From contig NW_026570324.1 of NCBI RefSeq assembly GCF_019649055.1, forward strand, positions 434,001 through 498,000: a stretch of 64,000 nucleotides of DNA. Reading direction: 5' to 3'. The position numbers and the translations under genes are program-made. Of the stretch, positions 24,441 to 35,786 are shown piece after piece. The notes beneath the pieces are model-generated. The model was not told the DNA's origin. It saw only the letters and a list, made by a program, of their open reading frames with translations, and did no database searches. The stretch is from Paramacrobiotus metropolitanus. Lineage: Eukaryota > Tardigrada > Eutardigrada > Parachela > Macrobiotidae. Every line of letters starts with the position of its first letter. Within the stretch, counting starts at the first letter, position 1.

Positions 24441-25284
24441 CTCATCAGTGCTGCATGTTGCGATCAGTGTTGCATGTTTCTTCGTATTGACAATTTTGCT
24501 TGACGTTATGCGTTGCTGCGCTGACTACGAATGCTTGTCGCACTGCACGCAACGTGCGTATTATGCAGTTTCCGGTAGAATAATAATGAGCACATTCTCC
24601 TTATTCTACACGAATTAAGGTGGAATGCTACCCGCATGTAGTACGGGTATAGAGTAGGTTACACTCGTAACGTATTCGTTCTCGTAACGTTCTCATGGCA
24701 GCAGTTATCACAATGAACCTTTGCCTATTTAAATGCAGATTAATTCTACATCGGCTAACGACAAATGACAATATCTCACGCAGTGACGCAGCTGGTGTTC
24801 GATTACGGGAAAAGCGGGGGCGTTTCTGGAAAATATTAAAGCAGGTTTACCACAGGTTTGGTTCAAACTTGGAGAAGAGGTGCGGCTGAACTCCTAGGAG
24901 AAATCCGAGAGATATATAGGTAAGTAATCAGCCAGATCCATCGGTAAACCCGAAGGCACTGAATCGTATAACGCCTAATCTTCTACAGCGGACCGCAGTA
25001 AAAATATTTTTCTCACGACAAATGTCCAGGGAATTCAGCCATCGGCACGGATATAATAAATATCTACCTCAAGCCTGGTATACCTGCTACTTATACCAAC
25101 CATAATAACTAAAGCAGTGCTTATTTGATGGTAATTAGTAGTAATAGTAATTTTCTCTGGTGAAATAAACTGACAATTTACGGAAAGCGCGTGGTGTCAG
25201 CGCTCCTGGAATGTAAAGCAAGCTTACTGAGCGGAAGTCGTAAATTTAAAATTACGCACTGCAAAACGACGCCCTATTGACGCA
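24441..25284. other. upstream flank of the GPCR gene
   Basis: No coding feature. Likely holds the promoter and 5' UTR of the GPCR at 25285. Confidence 0.35.
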
Positions 25285-26370
25285 ATGAATACAACGGCTG
25301 CCAATTCTTCCCTGGGTTTCATCCAGAGTTTCACATATCTCCAATGGCTGGCGTCCTTTTCCTGTCTAACCTCTCTTACCGGCAATTTAACGCTACTGTA
25401 CCTGTACTACCGCACCCGCAGCATTATAACACCCTTCAGCGTCGCCGTGATCAACCTGTTGATATCCAACGTAATCAGCGCCATTTTCCAGCAGAACCCT
25501 TTTCTTCTGGGAGTGAAGAACCTGCTGTTGCCCAGTTACTGGCCGAAATTCTGCACGTTCTTTCGGTTTGTGTCAACGGCCACCGGCCCGTTAATTCCCG
25601 TGGCACATATGCTGATCACGCTGAACCGGGTGTGCGCCATAACGTGGCCCGTCTTCTATCGTGCGCAGCACACCAAGAAAATGGCCGTGCTGACTTGTCT
25701 GGGTAGCTGGATTGTCGTGCAGTTGTATGCCGTCCCGGCTATCACCGTTGACGCTTTTCTGTATCTGGATCGCATGGACAACATCTACTGCACCTTTCGC
25801 GATCCCACGCCGGTACAGACACAGTGGTTGCCGGCTTACAACTGGCTGTTCTATGTTCTGCCAGAAATGGCCGTCGCAGCAGCGTACCCGTATTTCCTCT
25901 TCAAGAGACGCACACTCAAAACTTCGCCGATGAACGCCAATCCAGACTCCCATCCGGTCCACACCATATCAAGCCATATAGGCTCGACACCGTCATCAAA
26001 ACAGGCAGCAGGAAAGCGTCCTTCCATTCCCATCACGCTACTCTCGCTGATGACCTTTAGTATTGTGATCTGCTGGACGCCGATGAACCTGTATTTCCTT
26101 GCCGCACCGTACCTGAATAGTATGGCGTTCCTGCAGGTCTGCCGGATGTTGAAGCTCATCCATATGACGATCGACCCCGTGATATTTGGAGCGGCAGTGC
26201 CGGAGCTGCGAACGCAGGCTCGCCAACGTATACAGGCAGCACAAACGTGGTTATCCACAAAGTCATTCTCGTTTTGTTATACACCGTTTGTTAACCACAT
26301 TCAAGGAATCCGTAACCGGACTCAGACTAGCACCAGTGTTGTTTTCCATCGTCATGAATTGTCTCAGTGA
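25285..26370 (+). CDS. rhodopsin-like G-protein-coupled receptor, orphan, single exon
   Basis: 361 residues with no intron. An N-glycosylated N-terminus (MNTTAANSS) is followed by seven hydrophobic helices. Family marks: GN in TM1 (TGNLTLLY), a TM3 end LNRVCAITWP in place of (D/E)RY, CWTP in TM6 and DPVIF in TM7 in place of NPxxY. The TM2 aspartate is Asn (NLLISN). A basic third loop and a Ser/Thr-rich tail follow. The altered DRY, NPxxY and TM2 Asp suggest a lineage-specific class A receptor with modified activation switches. Ligand unknown. ATG 25285 is the first in-frame start after a stop (TTGACGCAATG). Confidence 0.85.
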   Translation: MNTTAANSSLGFIQSFTYLQWLASFSCLTSLTGNLTLLYLYYRTRSIITPFSVAVINLLISNVISAIFQQNPFLLGVKNLLLPSYWPKFCTFFRFVSTATGPLIPVAHMLITLNRVCAITWPVFYRAQHTKKMAVLTCLGSWIVVQLYAVPAITVDAFLYLDRMDNIYCTFRDPTPVQTQWLPAYNWLFYVLPEMAVAAAYPYFLFKRRTLKTSPMNANPDSHPVHTISSHIGSTPSSKQAAGKRPSIPITLLSLMTFSIVICWTPMNLYFLAAPYLNSMAFLQVCRMLKLIHMTIDPVIFGAAVPELRTQARQRIQAAQTWLSTKSFSFCYTPFVNHIQGIRNRTQTSTSVVFHRHELSQ

Positions 26371-26597
26371 CCCGGACGAGAAGCACTGCGTTTAACGGGC
26401 TCTTGAGCGTAATGCTAGTTTTGCGTATTCGCACATGAACTGTCCCTGTTGATGTCATTACGAATACGGACGCTTTGCCTTACACACCGTAAAACGCATG
26501 CTGTGTTCGAATGCGATAAGTAGCACCAAAACTGTTATGAAAAACAATGCAATTCTGACCGTAATTCAGCCTGGCCTTTCGAGGCAACGACGATTGA

Positions 26598-26980
26598 GTT
26601 GACCTTTGGCTTGACCTTAACCTTAACGCTTGACCAATTGCAAGTTACGCTTTACGCTTTTACCGTTAAAATGCGTCAGCTTATGAAATATTATCGCACT
26701 CGACCTTGGCTTAACCTTAACCTTAACGTTTAATCAATTGCAATGCTTTTTATATTATGCTTTTACCGTTATATGCGGCGGCTTATGGAAGGATTACCGC
26801 TGCCTAGCCTTTTCCCCGCGCTTGTGGCTGTTCCCACCTCCTCTGTTGTTCAGTTCTCTTTCTGGCCTGTTTTGCTGTTGTTCCTTTCTTTTAATCAGAT
26901 TAAACTGCTGTTCTGGTGTCTGTTGCGGTGAACGTTGCGGCGACGGCTGCAGATGCTTTTGGGCATAAATCTGTACAGCA
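26598..26980 (+). repeat. dispersed repeat family, copy 2, with internal tandem duplication
   Basis: The left part is two tandem copies of about 92 bp (26599-26690 and 26700-26790), each with CCTTAACCTTAAC, a CAATTGCAA core and GCTTTTACCGTTA. The right part (26780-26975) matches the inverted copy at 24165-24440. No TSD or inverted ends identified. Confidence 0.6.
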
Positions 26981-27956
26981 AATACAACTACGCTCAAATA
27001 CGTTTTGCAGTATTTACATCAAGACCTGGATACTACATGCACCGTGCGGTTAAGCCAGGACCGCGTTCATGATCCAAATGTATGCATTACACGGCGCTTG
27101 CCCAAAAGTGGTATAAAATTTCCTTTGGCGGCAGGCAAATTAAACCGATGTATTACAGGGCAGTATCGCAGCCTCATTTTCTACTCAGTTGTACTGTATT
27201 ACCGGCGACCGGTTTACAAATGTTTAAAAAACATTTCTCGTAAAATAGCTTACTGAAAACAGAAAACAATACAGCAAACGCTGATGTTTCGGTTTCGTTG
27301 AAAACCTATTTTGTCTACGGTGAACAGAACTGAATGTAACTAGCAGGTCAAGTTACAAGGGCTTTCGTTAAGATGGAAAGTGTGCGCAAGCTGTTTGCAA
27401 GGCTCTTACGCAGTTGTATTCACTAGACAGAATTTCCCATTTGTTTATAGTCTACGAGAGGCGCCGGTTAAAGCCCCAGCGTACTTACTTAACAGGAGCA
27501 TTTACTTATTACCCTGTGAAAGTGCATTCGCTTTTCAGCGGCCACTGGATGACCGCGTAGCGGGATTATACGAAAAACTTAGACCAAGGGGAGCGCAGTT
27601 TCAATTACTTGGCTGGGGGGCTTTCTGTAGTTACACGGATACCTGCAGGAAAAAGACTATTAAAATCGACGTAAAGCAACAGGAATGTAACCGGCAAAAT
27701 TGAACAGATGTATGAACTTTTTGCTGATAAAAAAGCTACCATACGTTTACGTTTATTGTTCTGCCTTTACGTCAGAAACTTTTTTTCGATTTACTTGGAG
27801 CCTGCGCTACGATACGATCACCTTTCACGTACCTACGATAGCGATACGACATGTACGGCTTCGACACTGCCTCTTCAGAAAAGAATCTGGAAATTATGAG
27901 TAGCCACTGGTTTAAGGTACCTCCTGGCTCACATTAAATAAGGTACGCCGGCGAGA
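26981..27956. other. intergenic, nothing supported
   Basis: Short frames only. Possibly contains an unrecognised upstream part of the LINE that follows. Confidence 0.35.
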
Positions 27957-28874
27957 ATGGCCACTTCGTTTTTATGCTTGGCCAGCTGTCTAAAAGACAG
28001 CACTGTCTTTTATGATCGCGAAAAGTTTCAGGAAGATATAAACGCGATTTACGATGGCGCTGTAAAAAAAAGTTTAAGTTTCAACCCGAAAAAGTCAGTG
28101 CACATGCGCTTTTCCTTAAAACGCGACATGACCTTTGTCCCTAAATATTATTTAAACAACGTTGAAATTGAGCAGAAAAATGTTACTAAATATTTGGGAT
28201 TAGTAGTTGATAGAAAATTGCGTTGGAGTGAACATACTGAGAATTTGTGCATGCGAATTCGCAAGCGTATCGGCTTCATATTCTCCATGTTTTACCACTA
28301 CGACTCGGCCGCTTTAATATGCCTATATAAGGCTCTTGTTCTCCCTTTGTTCGACTACTGCAGCCCCGTTGTAAATCCTTTTTTTAAATTACCCAAAGAC
28401 GATCTCGAGGACTGTGCGCTAAAATTTCTTAAACGCTTACGCTTAGGCTGCGCTACGGATGACTACCGTGGTCGTCTTCGTGAGTGCCGATGGGATAGTG
28501 TTCAGCTGCGCCGCATAAAGCACTCTTTGGTTTTAACTTACAAATTAGTGTTTGGTATGATTCCCTTTTGCGATTCCTTTTTTGTTAGCTATGAATCGGT
28601 TACTGCCGTTGATAATGTTGCAGGAAATACACGGAATGCTACCCGCATGGCAGAACATCCATTTCCGATTCTACCCGCCGATAGCACCTTCTGTGGCAAA
28701 ACTGTACCAGCAAGCGAAGTCGACTTTTCATGTTGGACTGCGAAACTGTGGAATGAACTGAATTTTGATGTAACAGCGTATCGCTCGATACGGACCTTCC
28801 AGAAGGCCCTGGATGAAGTATCATGGGAAAATTTTGCTTGGATTAAGGAACAGCTGCCTCAAGATCAGTTTTAA
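27957..28874 (+). pseudogene. LINE reverse transcriptase, C-terminal fragment
   Basis: 305 codons, open to a natural TAA. Contains the conserved FNPKKS, YLGL(V)VD and SPVV segments after the RT active site, then a lineage-variable tail. Lacks the catalytic aspartates and the endonuclease, so it cannot act alone. Confidence 0.8.
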
Positions 28875-29037
28875 AGATCGGTTTTCGATAACGCTTAAAG
28901 TTTGCAAGTGTCTCTTAATTTCAGTGTTTTTATGTTGCTCTTTTAATTCTCTTTTGCACTGATTGTCTGTAGATCACGATAAGGAGTGATTCCTTGTATC
29001 TAGGGACGTTAAACAATAAACCTAACCTAAACCTAAC
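27957..29037 (+). mobile_element. 5'-truncated non-LTR retrotransposon (LINE)
   Basis: ORF 27957-28874 encodes the C-terminal third of a reverse transcriptase: palm/thumb region after the catalytic loop (LSFNPKKS... TKYLGLVVDRKLRWSEH ... YKALVLPLFDYCSPVV), a pattern typical of jockey/CR1-type LINEs. The expected (F/Y)ADD is missing; the start reads LKDSTVFY at that place, so the copy is truncated at or just inside the active site. The 3' UTR runs to about 29037 and ends AACAATAAACCTAACC then TAAACCTAACT, a short CCTAA/CCTAAA tail. Dead copy. Confidence 0.8.
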
Positions 29038-29598
29038 TGTCTTAGTGTTCTGCTCGGTACTAACACTCAGTGCACATGTGCATTCAGTAGCGGTGACGGA
29101 AAGGCAGACATCATGAGCTACAAGTTATCGAATTATAACCGGACACCGCGCAAAAGTGCATTCGGTACCAAGCCCCGCAGAGCACATTTGCGCTTGGTGG
29201 CGGTGACCAACGGACATTCCATTAGCGCTGAACATAGAAGACCTTCGCTACAAATCAATGCACTCGTGTGGCGGACACCACAGGCACGGTATTGTCAGCA
29301 TAGTTCAACATCGGAAAACTTTATAATTTATCATTATCAACGACACCATGGGAGACAGGACGGATGTGCTGGCCTGGGACGGCACTTGCGTCAACGCAAT
29401 GGCCATATCCCACATGATAGCGACATCCGCAAGAGCGGAAGCAGCAGCAGCACAGGCTTGTATAAAGACAACAACTATCGCGTAATCACTTTTTAAACAA
29501 ATTTGTCGTGTGGAACAATGAAGAGGATGTCTTGTTCTGGTGTCCAGTACGTGTTTCAAAAATACCCGGAATGCAAACAAGTCCAAGTATTCGCACAT

Positions 29599-30369
29599 TC
29601 ATACAAAAGAAACGGTGGTATCTTGAGAGAACCAGTCCTCGGTGTTCGGGTCCGCTCTCGCCCAGCACTCCACCTGGCCGTGTCGGTGGTGCGTGCCCCG
29701 GTAGACCGTCAGATTGAGATCGGCTCGGCAATAACTGCTGCCGGGGCTCGCTGGCTGGACGTTCACAGCACGGCTGCTGGCCACGAGAGTCGTTTCAGCA
29801 TTCCCTTGACAGCCGGTGATACTGCGCAGATAATGGTTTTCTGGCATGGCCTCGCGCATAAGCGTGCCGGCGTACACCCACAGAAAATGCTGCTCCGGCT
29901 CGCCACTACAGGCAAACTGCAGGGCGCAGGAAACAGTCACGGGAGTGAAGTGCGGCGTGGTGACCGGCGCTAAGGGTTCCCGGAAGACCTGACTAACCGC
30001 ACGGGGCTGCGGTAACAAGAGGTACTCTTTCTGCACACACCACGTGTCGCCGCAGCGCTGCAGACACTCAATCCGGCCGGTTGCTGCGGAGGAGATGTTA
30101 TGGAGAAAGAGAAACACCAGGTCGCTGCTGCGGGCATGACTGTACTGTAGTGATCCGTTCTGTTTGGGATCCACTAACTGATCGTTATGCTTCCATATGT
30201 AATCTGCTCTCCGGATACGCCGAGGACACAAGGCAGACTGGTGGCATCACCGATGAATGGTCGCTGGATATGACCATGGGGGTCAGCGGCTGCCGGTGCG
30301 AACTGCGGCAGTGTGACCCGGTGCCGCGTACTGTTTCTTGTGGCGTCCACAAATGCGCGCAGCACTAAA
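29599..30369 (-). CDS. Ig-like cell-surface protein, partial and with one frame break
   Basis: An exon begins after TTAATTTTAG at about 30370. It encodes an Ig-like domain with Cys (SLPC), Trp (YIWKHND) and Cys (GRIEC). A second Ig-like domain (VTVSCALQFAC ... GQVECWARADP) ends at the GTATGA donor near 29603. Between the first Cys and the Trp the open frame changes (about 30220), so either a base is wrong or the copy is damaged. The upstream exon(s) with the signal peptide and any downstream membrane exon are not securely found; a hydrophobic stretch near 29310-29420 could be the latter. Likely adhesion or recognition role. Confidence 0.5.
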
Positions 30370-30389
30370 ATTAACAAGGTTACAGTCAA

Positions 30390-31677
30390 GAAATGATGAA
30401 ATCAGTGCTTCAAATTAACCGTATAATGATCATCTACGCGCTAACAACACGGTTGGCACAGTGAAAGTAAATTATAGTGAAAGATTGATTTATTGGTGGC
30501 CACTCCGTTCACATCCTTTCGCAGAACTTTTCCCTCTGTGCACAAGCTTTTTCCAGCGCTATTTTAAAATGCGTTAACTGTAAAATATTTTTTAACAGCA
30601 AGTGCGGAGCGGGTTCACTTATGACTTATTTTTTAATTGCCGGCACCGTGATTGCTGTTAGGTAAATTATTCCGTGTACAGATATTACAGAGAATCCAGA
30701 CATTTAGGCACGTTTGTTTGCAATAATATTATGTAATATTTTTGAATTTGGTAAAATTACCGTGATGGAAATAAGTCCGAAAAGTTGTTCCCCATTTCTG
30801 CTCATGAGAGAACATGAAAGCGAAAAAACGAATGGGTAGCGAACGGAGTGAAGGGTACACGTTACAAACGGTAGTGCGCGCAAGAAGTAGCGCCCAAAGA
30901 TACTGCATCCTGACTACTAACCAGTAATATTTCCACATTTTTCCATTTTTTCAAGGAGACGTTTCGCTGTTTCGAATAGTGGCTCATGCTCACTCGTTGC
31001 TGGCGAATGTGGCGATGGGGAATAGGGGCAAGCTTCGTTCTGGGTAATATACGCAGCCGACTCCAGCAGTAATGTTACGTCCATACTGGAGCGGTTGTAA
31101 TGGAAAACTGCAAACCACAGGTGTATAGCAGATGGGAAATCTCCAGAGGTAATATTAATGAACTCAAGGGAAAGTATTCAATCAAACCGGCCGTGCAACA
31201 CAGGAAACGGCGGCGTTTTCGCCAGTTCGCCTCCGCGGTTCTTTGTACTTCAATGATGAAAGCAATTAATAGGTTACTATCAAGTTTAGACTGTGTAAGA
31301 ACACCTTCAAAATGTCACACTCTCACTTTCCGCGATATTAACAACTAGGCACCGTAGTCGACTGGGTAACCAGTACTCGTAACAACTGCCTGTCTTGACC
31401 GTCAACCGAGGGTAAGTAAACTAAAAGGTTCCTTCAAGGATTTTGTACATTAATCAGCTTTTGTTATTACTTTTTGTTTCTTCATAATATTTTTGTCGCG
31501 TTACCAAGGTGACAGAACACAGCCACACCGATTTAGGTGTAGAATCCAGCTTTGCTACCGAGTGAGTACTGACTGTACACATTACTGTACAGTGTACACA
31601 GTGCGTCAACTTGGATCAGCAGCTCATTTATGTAAACCGCCACATGGTGGCTGGCAAAACGTGTTGTAACTTGTAAG
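30390..31677. other. intergenic, no gene supported
   Basis: AT-rich; one 82-codon frame (31100-31348) without family resemblance. No promoter or RNA motif called. Confidence 0.4.
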
Positions 31678-31679
31678 TA

Positions 31680-31920
31680 CTTCGATTTCGCCCGTAAATT
31701 GCATAAGCTCGCTTTACGGGCCAGCAGCTTGCTGACGAGCAGTAGCGTGAACAGCCTGTCTCTCTGTTCCCTGACTCCGTTCACTCGTTCAGTTGCGCAC
31801 ATCGCTAAAGCCTCAAAACCGGTTTTGCGGCTTTCGCCATGTGCTGATGTCCATTTTCCGTGAGTGAGCAACCAGCTGACCCGTACAGTGAGCTTAAGCA
31901 ATTTACGGGCGAAATCGAAG
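31680..31920. mobile_element. small foldback MITE with TA duplication
   Basis: 241 bp. The left end CTTCGATTTCGCCCGTAAAT is repeated inverted at the right, and pairing continues with decay over about 60 bp. It is flanked by TA on both sides (31678-31679, 31921-31922), as for Tc1/mariner-type insertion. The 155-codon minus frame across it is incidental. Confidence 0.75.
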
Positions 31921-32089
31921 TACGATTGACCATTGGCCGATTGTTGAGAAAGACCGAAAAGTATCGTGTGACGCTGTGAAATTTCTTGCCACTTGCCCAA
32001 TAGAATTAAATTCGCGTAATAGAAGCAGTTTTTTTCTTATCGTTGCTTTTTTACTCACCGATATTATTATGAATTTGAATTAAAGGTTA

Positions 32090-32527
32090 TGTAACAGGCA
32101 AGCGCGAGGAGATCACGAGTGATGCTTTATTGTACAAATAAAGGAACAATACTGCGTAATAGCAGGGAATGCAAGAACAAAGCACTGATGGCTAAACAAG
32201 CAAGTGGATGCTAGAAGAGCTCTTGAGCGTTCGTCAAGGCGTGAAAGAAGCAACTGGCGGCAAGCACGTGCTGTGTGCCATCAGCTGTGTGATGATGCGC
32301 AGACTGGACTCAATCCAACGCGAGCGTATGAACGCTGAGTCATACTGCGAGAGAGGGACGAGAGAGCAAGTATGCTCAGTGTGTGCGCCGCGTATATCCG
32401 CTTCAGCGGATATGAGTGCAGTGCAGCAGCACACGTACGTACAGCGAGAGAGGCGATACGGCAAGCATGAGTGCAAGTACGTCCATGGTGGGCCGTATGC
32501 ACCAGGCGCAGTCGTGTGCCTCTGACA
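32090..32527 (-). repeat. 3' LTR of giant element
   Basis: 438 bp; on the sense strand it reads TGTCAGAGGC to CCTGTTACA, with short inverted TGT/ACA ends. It differs from the 5' LTR by about 7 substitutions, a CAAG indel and a 1-bp indel. It holds an AATAAA on the sense strand (32131-32126), about 36 nt from the LTR end, the likely poly(A) signal. The frames on both strands are not genes. Confidence 0.92.
32394..32413. repeat. LTR hairpin with TTCA loop
   Basis: 8-bp perfect stem ATATCCGC, loop TTCA. Present unchanged in the other LTR at 62392-62411, and the same loop recurs in two leader hairpins. Confidence 0.85.
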
Positions 32528-33745
32528 TGCCTCTGGGCGGGAATCCGAGCTCCTGCGAAGGATGCTCCGACTCGGTACCGCACCAGTACCGCACAACTCT
32601 CCAGTCGGACCCAATGTGGGGTCGCTGGTACGCGTCCTCTGGCAGTGGGAGTCCGGTGTCTGGTCGACCGTCCCTTCTTCACTTCCGAACCCATGAGTGG
32701 AAGCCACTCACGGCCGAAAGATCCGGAAGCCGCTCGGGCGTTTCGTTGGACCGGTGGTGCTTCTGTTGGCTGGCTTCTTGCTTCTGTTGGCAACGGAGAA
32801 CAATGTGAAAGAAAAGTGTAATGAAAGTTGTATACAGCGCGAAAGAAAGTATGAAGTAAAGTTTAATCACAATTCCAGTGAGCAAAAGGGGTTACAAAAA
32901 CAGATCTGTTAAAGAGATCGAACTAGAAAAATACAATTCCGTTTGTTAGGAGAAATACTAAAAAAATGCAAAAATCTGTCCGGGGGTCCTATTCCGACTA
33001 GGATGACGTCCACGGGGCAGTTGAGTCTCCACGGGGTCTCCTGTCCACTTTCATCCGGTAAGTTGGGTCCGGGGCATCGGTTCCCGGGTTACCCGTCGTA
33101 ACCGGTTAAATTCACCGAGGTCGGATAAGCACGGTTAAACACTTACGTCCGACCCGTATCCGTCCGTTCGGGATGGAGAGGCACTGTTGCGGTTGCAAAT
33201 GCCGAGGCATCCTCTCTGGATGGGGAATAGAACCGAGGTCGGTTTGACCAAGGTCGGCCTACCGGTAAGTCAACCGGCGGCTAGGGGAATTCGGCTATGT
33301 TCCGAATTGCTGAAATCCAGGTCGGAGAAAGCTGTATGTGAGTCATGCGGCCTGTGTGGTCGTCATGTACAGCAGTTCCGTTCAAAAGTGGTCGGTTACA
33401 ACCGTTCAATCTGCTACCACGAGCCTGGTTTGTAGTAATCCGAGTCGAACTGGCTCGAAGGTCCGGTCGGAATTTATGAGTTTTGGCGATGGAAGTGTCC
33501 AGTCGACTTCCATCCAATCTGTTCCGTTGTTATCCGACCTTCTGTCGAGGTCGGTTATCCTATCCGTCAGTGGTCGACTAGGGTTAACCTGCAATGACAT
33601 GCCCATGTGGGGCTAAACAAGTTCCTTCAAGTCGAATTCGTCCATTGCAGATATTTATCGTTCTTTTTCCGTCATGTTGACTAAATTGCCGACTTCCGAC
33701 ATCTCTTGATCTATGGTCGACTTCGGGAGGTCGACTTCGGGAGGT

Positions 33746-33768
33746 CGGATGGACTATGTTTCCATCCG
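33746..33768. repeat. hairpin, loop CTATGTT
   Basis: 8-bp perfect stem CGGATGGA around loop CTATGTT, in the 3' non-coding region. Confidence 0.8.
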
Positions 33769-33936
33769 CCCGAAGGTCGGGTGTTTCTGTTAGGAGGTCG
33801 GTTCTCGACTTCTGAATGCCTTTGCCGACTTGTTGTCGTACCCTCCCGACTTCTATGCAGTCGGTTCCGACCTCGGCTTGAGGTCGGATATCCATGTCCG
33901 AGTTCGGAGGTCAGTTATTTTCCGACTTCCCCAGGT

Positions 33937-33959
33937 CGGATAAACTTTGTGTCTATCCG
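33937..33959. repeat. hairpin, loop TTTGT
   Basis: 9-pair stem CGGATAAAC with a single A/C pair (a G-U on the element RNA), loop TTTGT. Confidence 0.8.
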
Positions 33960-34889
33960 CCGGGAATGTAAGTTCTTCCACTAAGAGGTCGATTTCGTAC
34001 TTCTGGTTGGTTTTCCGAGCTGTTGTCGCTTACTTCCGACCTCCATCTGGTGGTTGTCAACTTTATTTTAGGAGTTCTGTGCGTTCGGCTACAGTTGGCC
34101 GGGTCCGTGGTGTCAGGACATCCCACGGTCAGTTCGGACTGGCAGAAGGATGTTCGGCAGCACAACTCCGTTCCTTCTGTTATTTCTGACGTGAACTCCA
34201 GGTCGGATCCGAGCTACTGTTGAGGTCGGTCAATCCGAATAACTTGCCTCCGGGTCGCCAAGTCCTGTGAGGTAGGAGTTTCTTGGCATCTGTTGGCCGG
34301 TTGACTGGCGTTTCATCATGCACTGCGCTCGCTCACAACGCTAAGGGTCTTTGTGGCCCCGGTTGACGAGACAAGCTCTTTGGTTTAAAGTTCATGCACA
34401 TGCAAGTCCCTGGGGTCGTCAGATCCGATTCTTCCATTCTGTTTTGTCGCGAACCTGTGACGCCTAGCCGCTTCTGTTGGGGGTAGACGACTCACGTCCG
34501 CGGGGGAAATTTTTCTTTGCCGCTGACGAAGACCGACTGGCCGGTACTGTTGCGGACAGGTGGTCATCGTCATCGGGATTCGTTACGGGGATGCAGATCA
34601 AGTATTCTAACTCGGTCTGCCTAGGATGTTCCATTGAAGTCATGGGGAAGCAGGTCGCGGCGGAGTCGTTGGTACACCAGTATCCAAATCACCGTCGCTG
34701 TTCCTCTTCAGGGAATGGCAGCACGTTCGAAGACGCGCGTAGTCGTGGTCACCGGTGAATCGGCTGGTTTACCCGATATCATCCGGGGGAGACTGCGGTT
34801 GATCTCCAGGTACAGAGCCTGTAGGTCTGGGTTCAAACGGAGAATCCGGTTGAATTGCCACGTAACTACTGCCGGCTTCCATCCATTCT

Positions 34890-34940
34890 CCATAGTCGAC
34901 TTCTGTTGGCCGCTATGGTCGACCTGTGTGGTCGGCCATA
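34890..34940. repeat. two overlapping, mutually exclusive hairpins
   Basis: 34890-34918 folds with outer stem CCATAG, one bulged T, inner stem CGAC and loop TTCTGTTG. 34914-34940 folds with an 11-pair stem TATGGTCGACC (one G-T) and loop TGTGT. They share CTATGG, so only one can form at a time. Confidence 0.8.
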
Positions 34941-34979
34941 ATATCGATCTCTCGTTGGTCGAACTGCCATCATTTCCAA

Positions 34980-35000
34980 AGCCGACTTGTATAGTCGGCT
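34980..35000. repeat. hairpin, loop TGTAT
   Basis: 8-bp perfect stem AGCCGACT, loop TGTAT. A close relative with loop TGTGT lies at 35540-35558. Confidence 0.8.
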
Positions 35001-35758
35001 CGCACAACCGACCTGTGTGGCCGGCTGGTGCAGCTATGTCCGCAATGTCTCCAAGTTGTGGGTGAGGTACAAAGTCGACCTTTGTGGTCGGCTCAAGTAT
35101 ACATGATCAAGTCCGAGTTTTCCTGCACTGTTGGCGGCTCGGCTGAGGGATTTCCGCTGTTTACAATGGTGAAGGCTGCTCGGCTACCCGGTTCCGAAGT
35201 TGGCCACGGGTGCTTGGCAAACATGGCGTGGAACGCGCGCAGCGACGTGTTCCGCGCCATGTTAGCGTAATCCTCTCGGTTTCTTCTCCGGAGTCGGTTG
35301 GCCGGAGTAATCTCCATGTAGCGCGGATTGGGGCTTCTGTTGGCTCCGATGGTCGCAGAACGTGGTTGACGATCTGCTTTGTTAGCAGATGTGGTTACGA
35401 TCTGTTTTTGCCAAGCTGGGGAACTGGGGTCGGTTGCCCAGTTCGTTCCAGGGGATTCCTTGGGGGACGTACCGGTACGGTGAAAGAGCCGAAATACCCG
35501 GGTCTAACCACGCGTTTCCGGGTCCGACCAAAGAATCCGGCCGACTTGTGTAGTCGGCTTTCTGGCAAAATCGTCGTTGACGTCCGCCGCGTACATGGTT
35601 GGTCATTTTCCAAAGAAAAAAAGAACTAAAGAGAAGTGTCCATTCCGAAGTCGGTTCTCGCCAGCGCTGTTTCTCAGCTAAACTGTTTCTCAGTCGGAAG
35701 GTCGGTTCTCGACCGTGCCGTTTCTCGGCAATGCCTCCTTGAAGTTATTCCAATGGGG

Positions 35759-35786
35759 GATCGAGTTCCAGTGTGGGAACTCGATC
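35759..35786. repeat. 11-bp perfect hairpin abutting the last stop codon
   Basis: Stem GATCGAGTTCC, loop AGTGTG; the base after it (35787) is the end of the TAA stop of the 719-codon ORF, so on the sense strand the hairpin begins immediately after the stop. The same loop recurs in the leader hairpin at 61850-61867. Confidence 0.85.

Larger units (their letters stand above)
32528..35786 (-). other. 3' non-coding region of the giant element, hairpin-rich
   Basis: 3.26 kb between the last ORF and the 3' LTR with no credible coding frame. It is dense in GGTCGG/CCGACC words and holds many strong hairpins, for example at 33746-33768, 33937-33959, 34890-34918, 34914-34940, 34980-35000, 35005-35027, 35073-35093, 35372-35390, 35540-35558 and 35759-35786. 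Confidence 0.7.

Noticed and set aside
24612-28650. Shared 17-mer GGAATGCTACCCGCATG at about 24612 and 28633
   Set aside because: Flanks do not align on either side; probably chance or a trivial LINE fragment.
30174-30389. Signal peptide at the start of the Ig-like gene (hydrophobic LTVTLLILVLRAF)
   Set aside because: No ATG is in frame, and a TTAATTTTAG splice acceptor falls inside this stretch, so the hydrophobic part is most likely intron.
31533-32000. 155-codon minus-strand frame
   Set aside because: It spans the foldback MITE at 31680-31920 and has no recognisable domain.
32208-32525. 105-codon plus-strand frame, also present at 62221-62523
   Set aside because: It lies within the LTRs; the duplication is the LTR pair itself and the frame is on the antisense strand.
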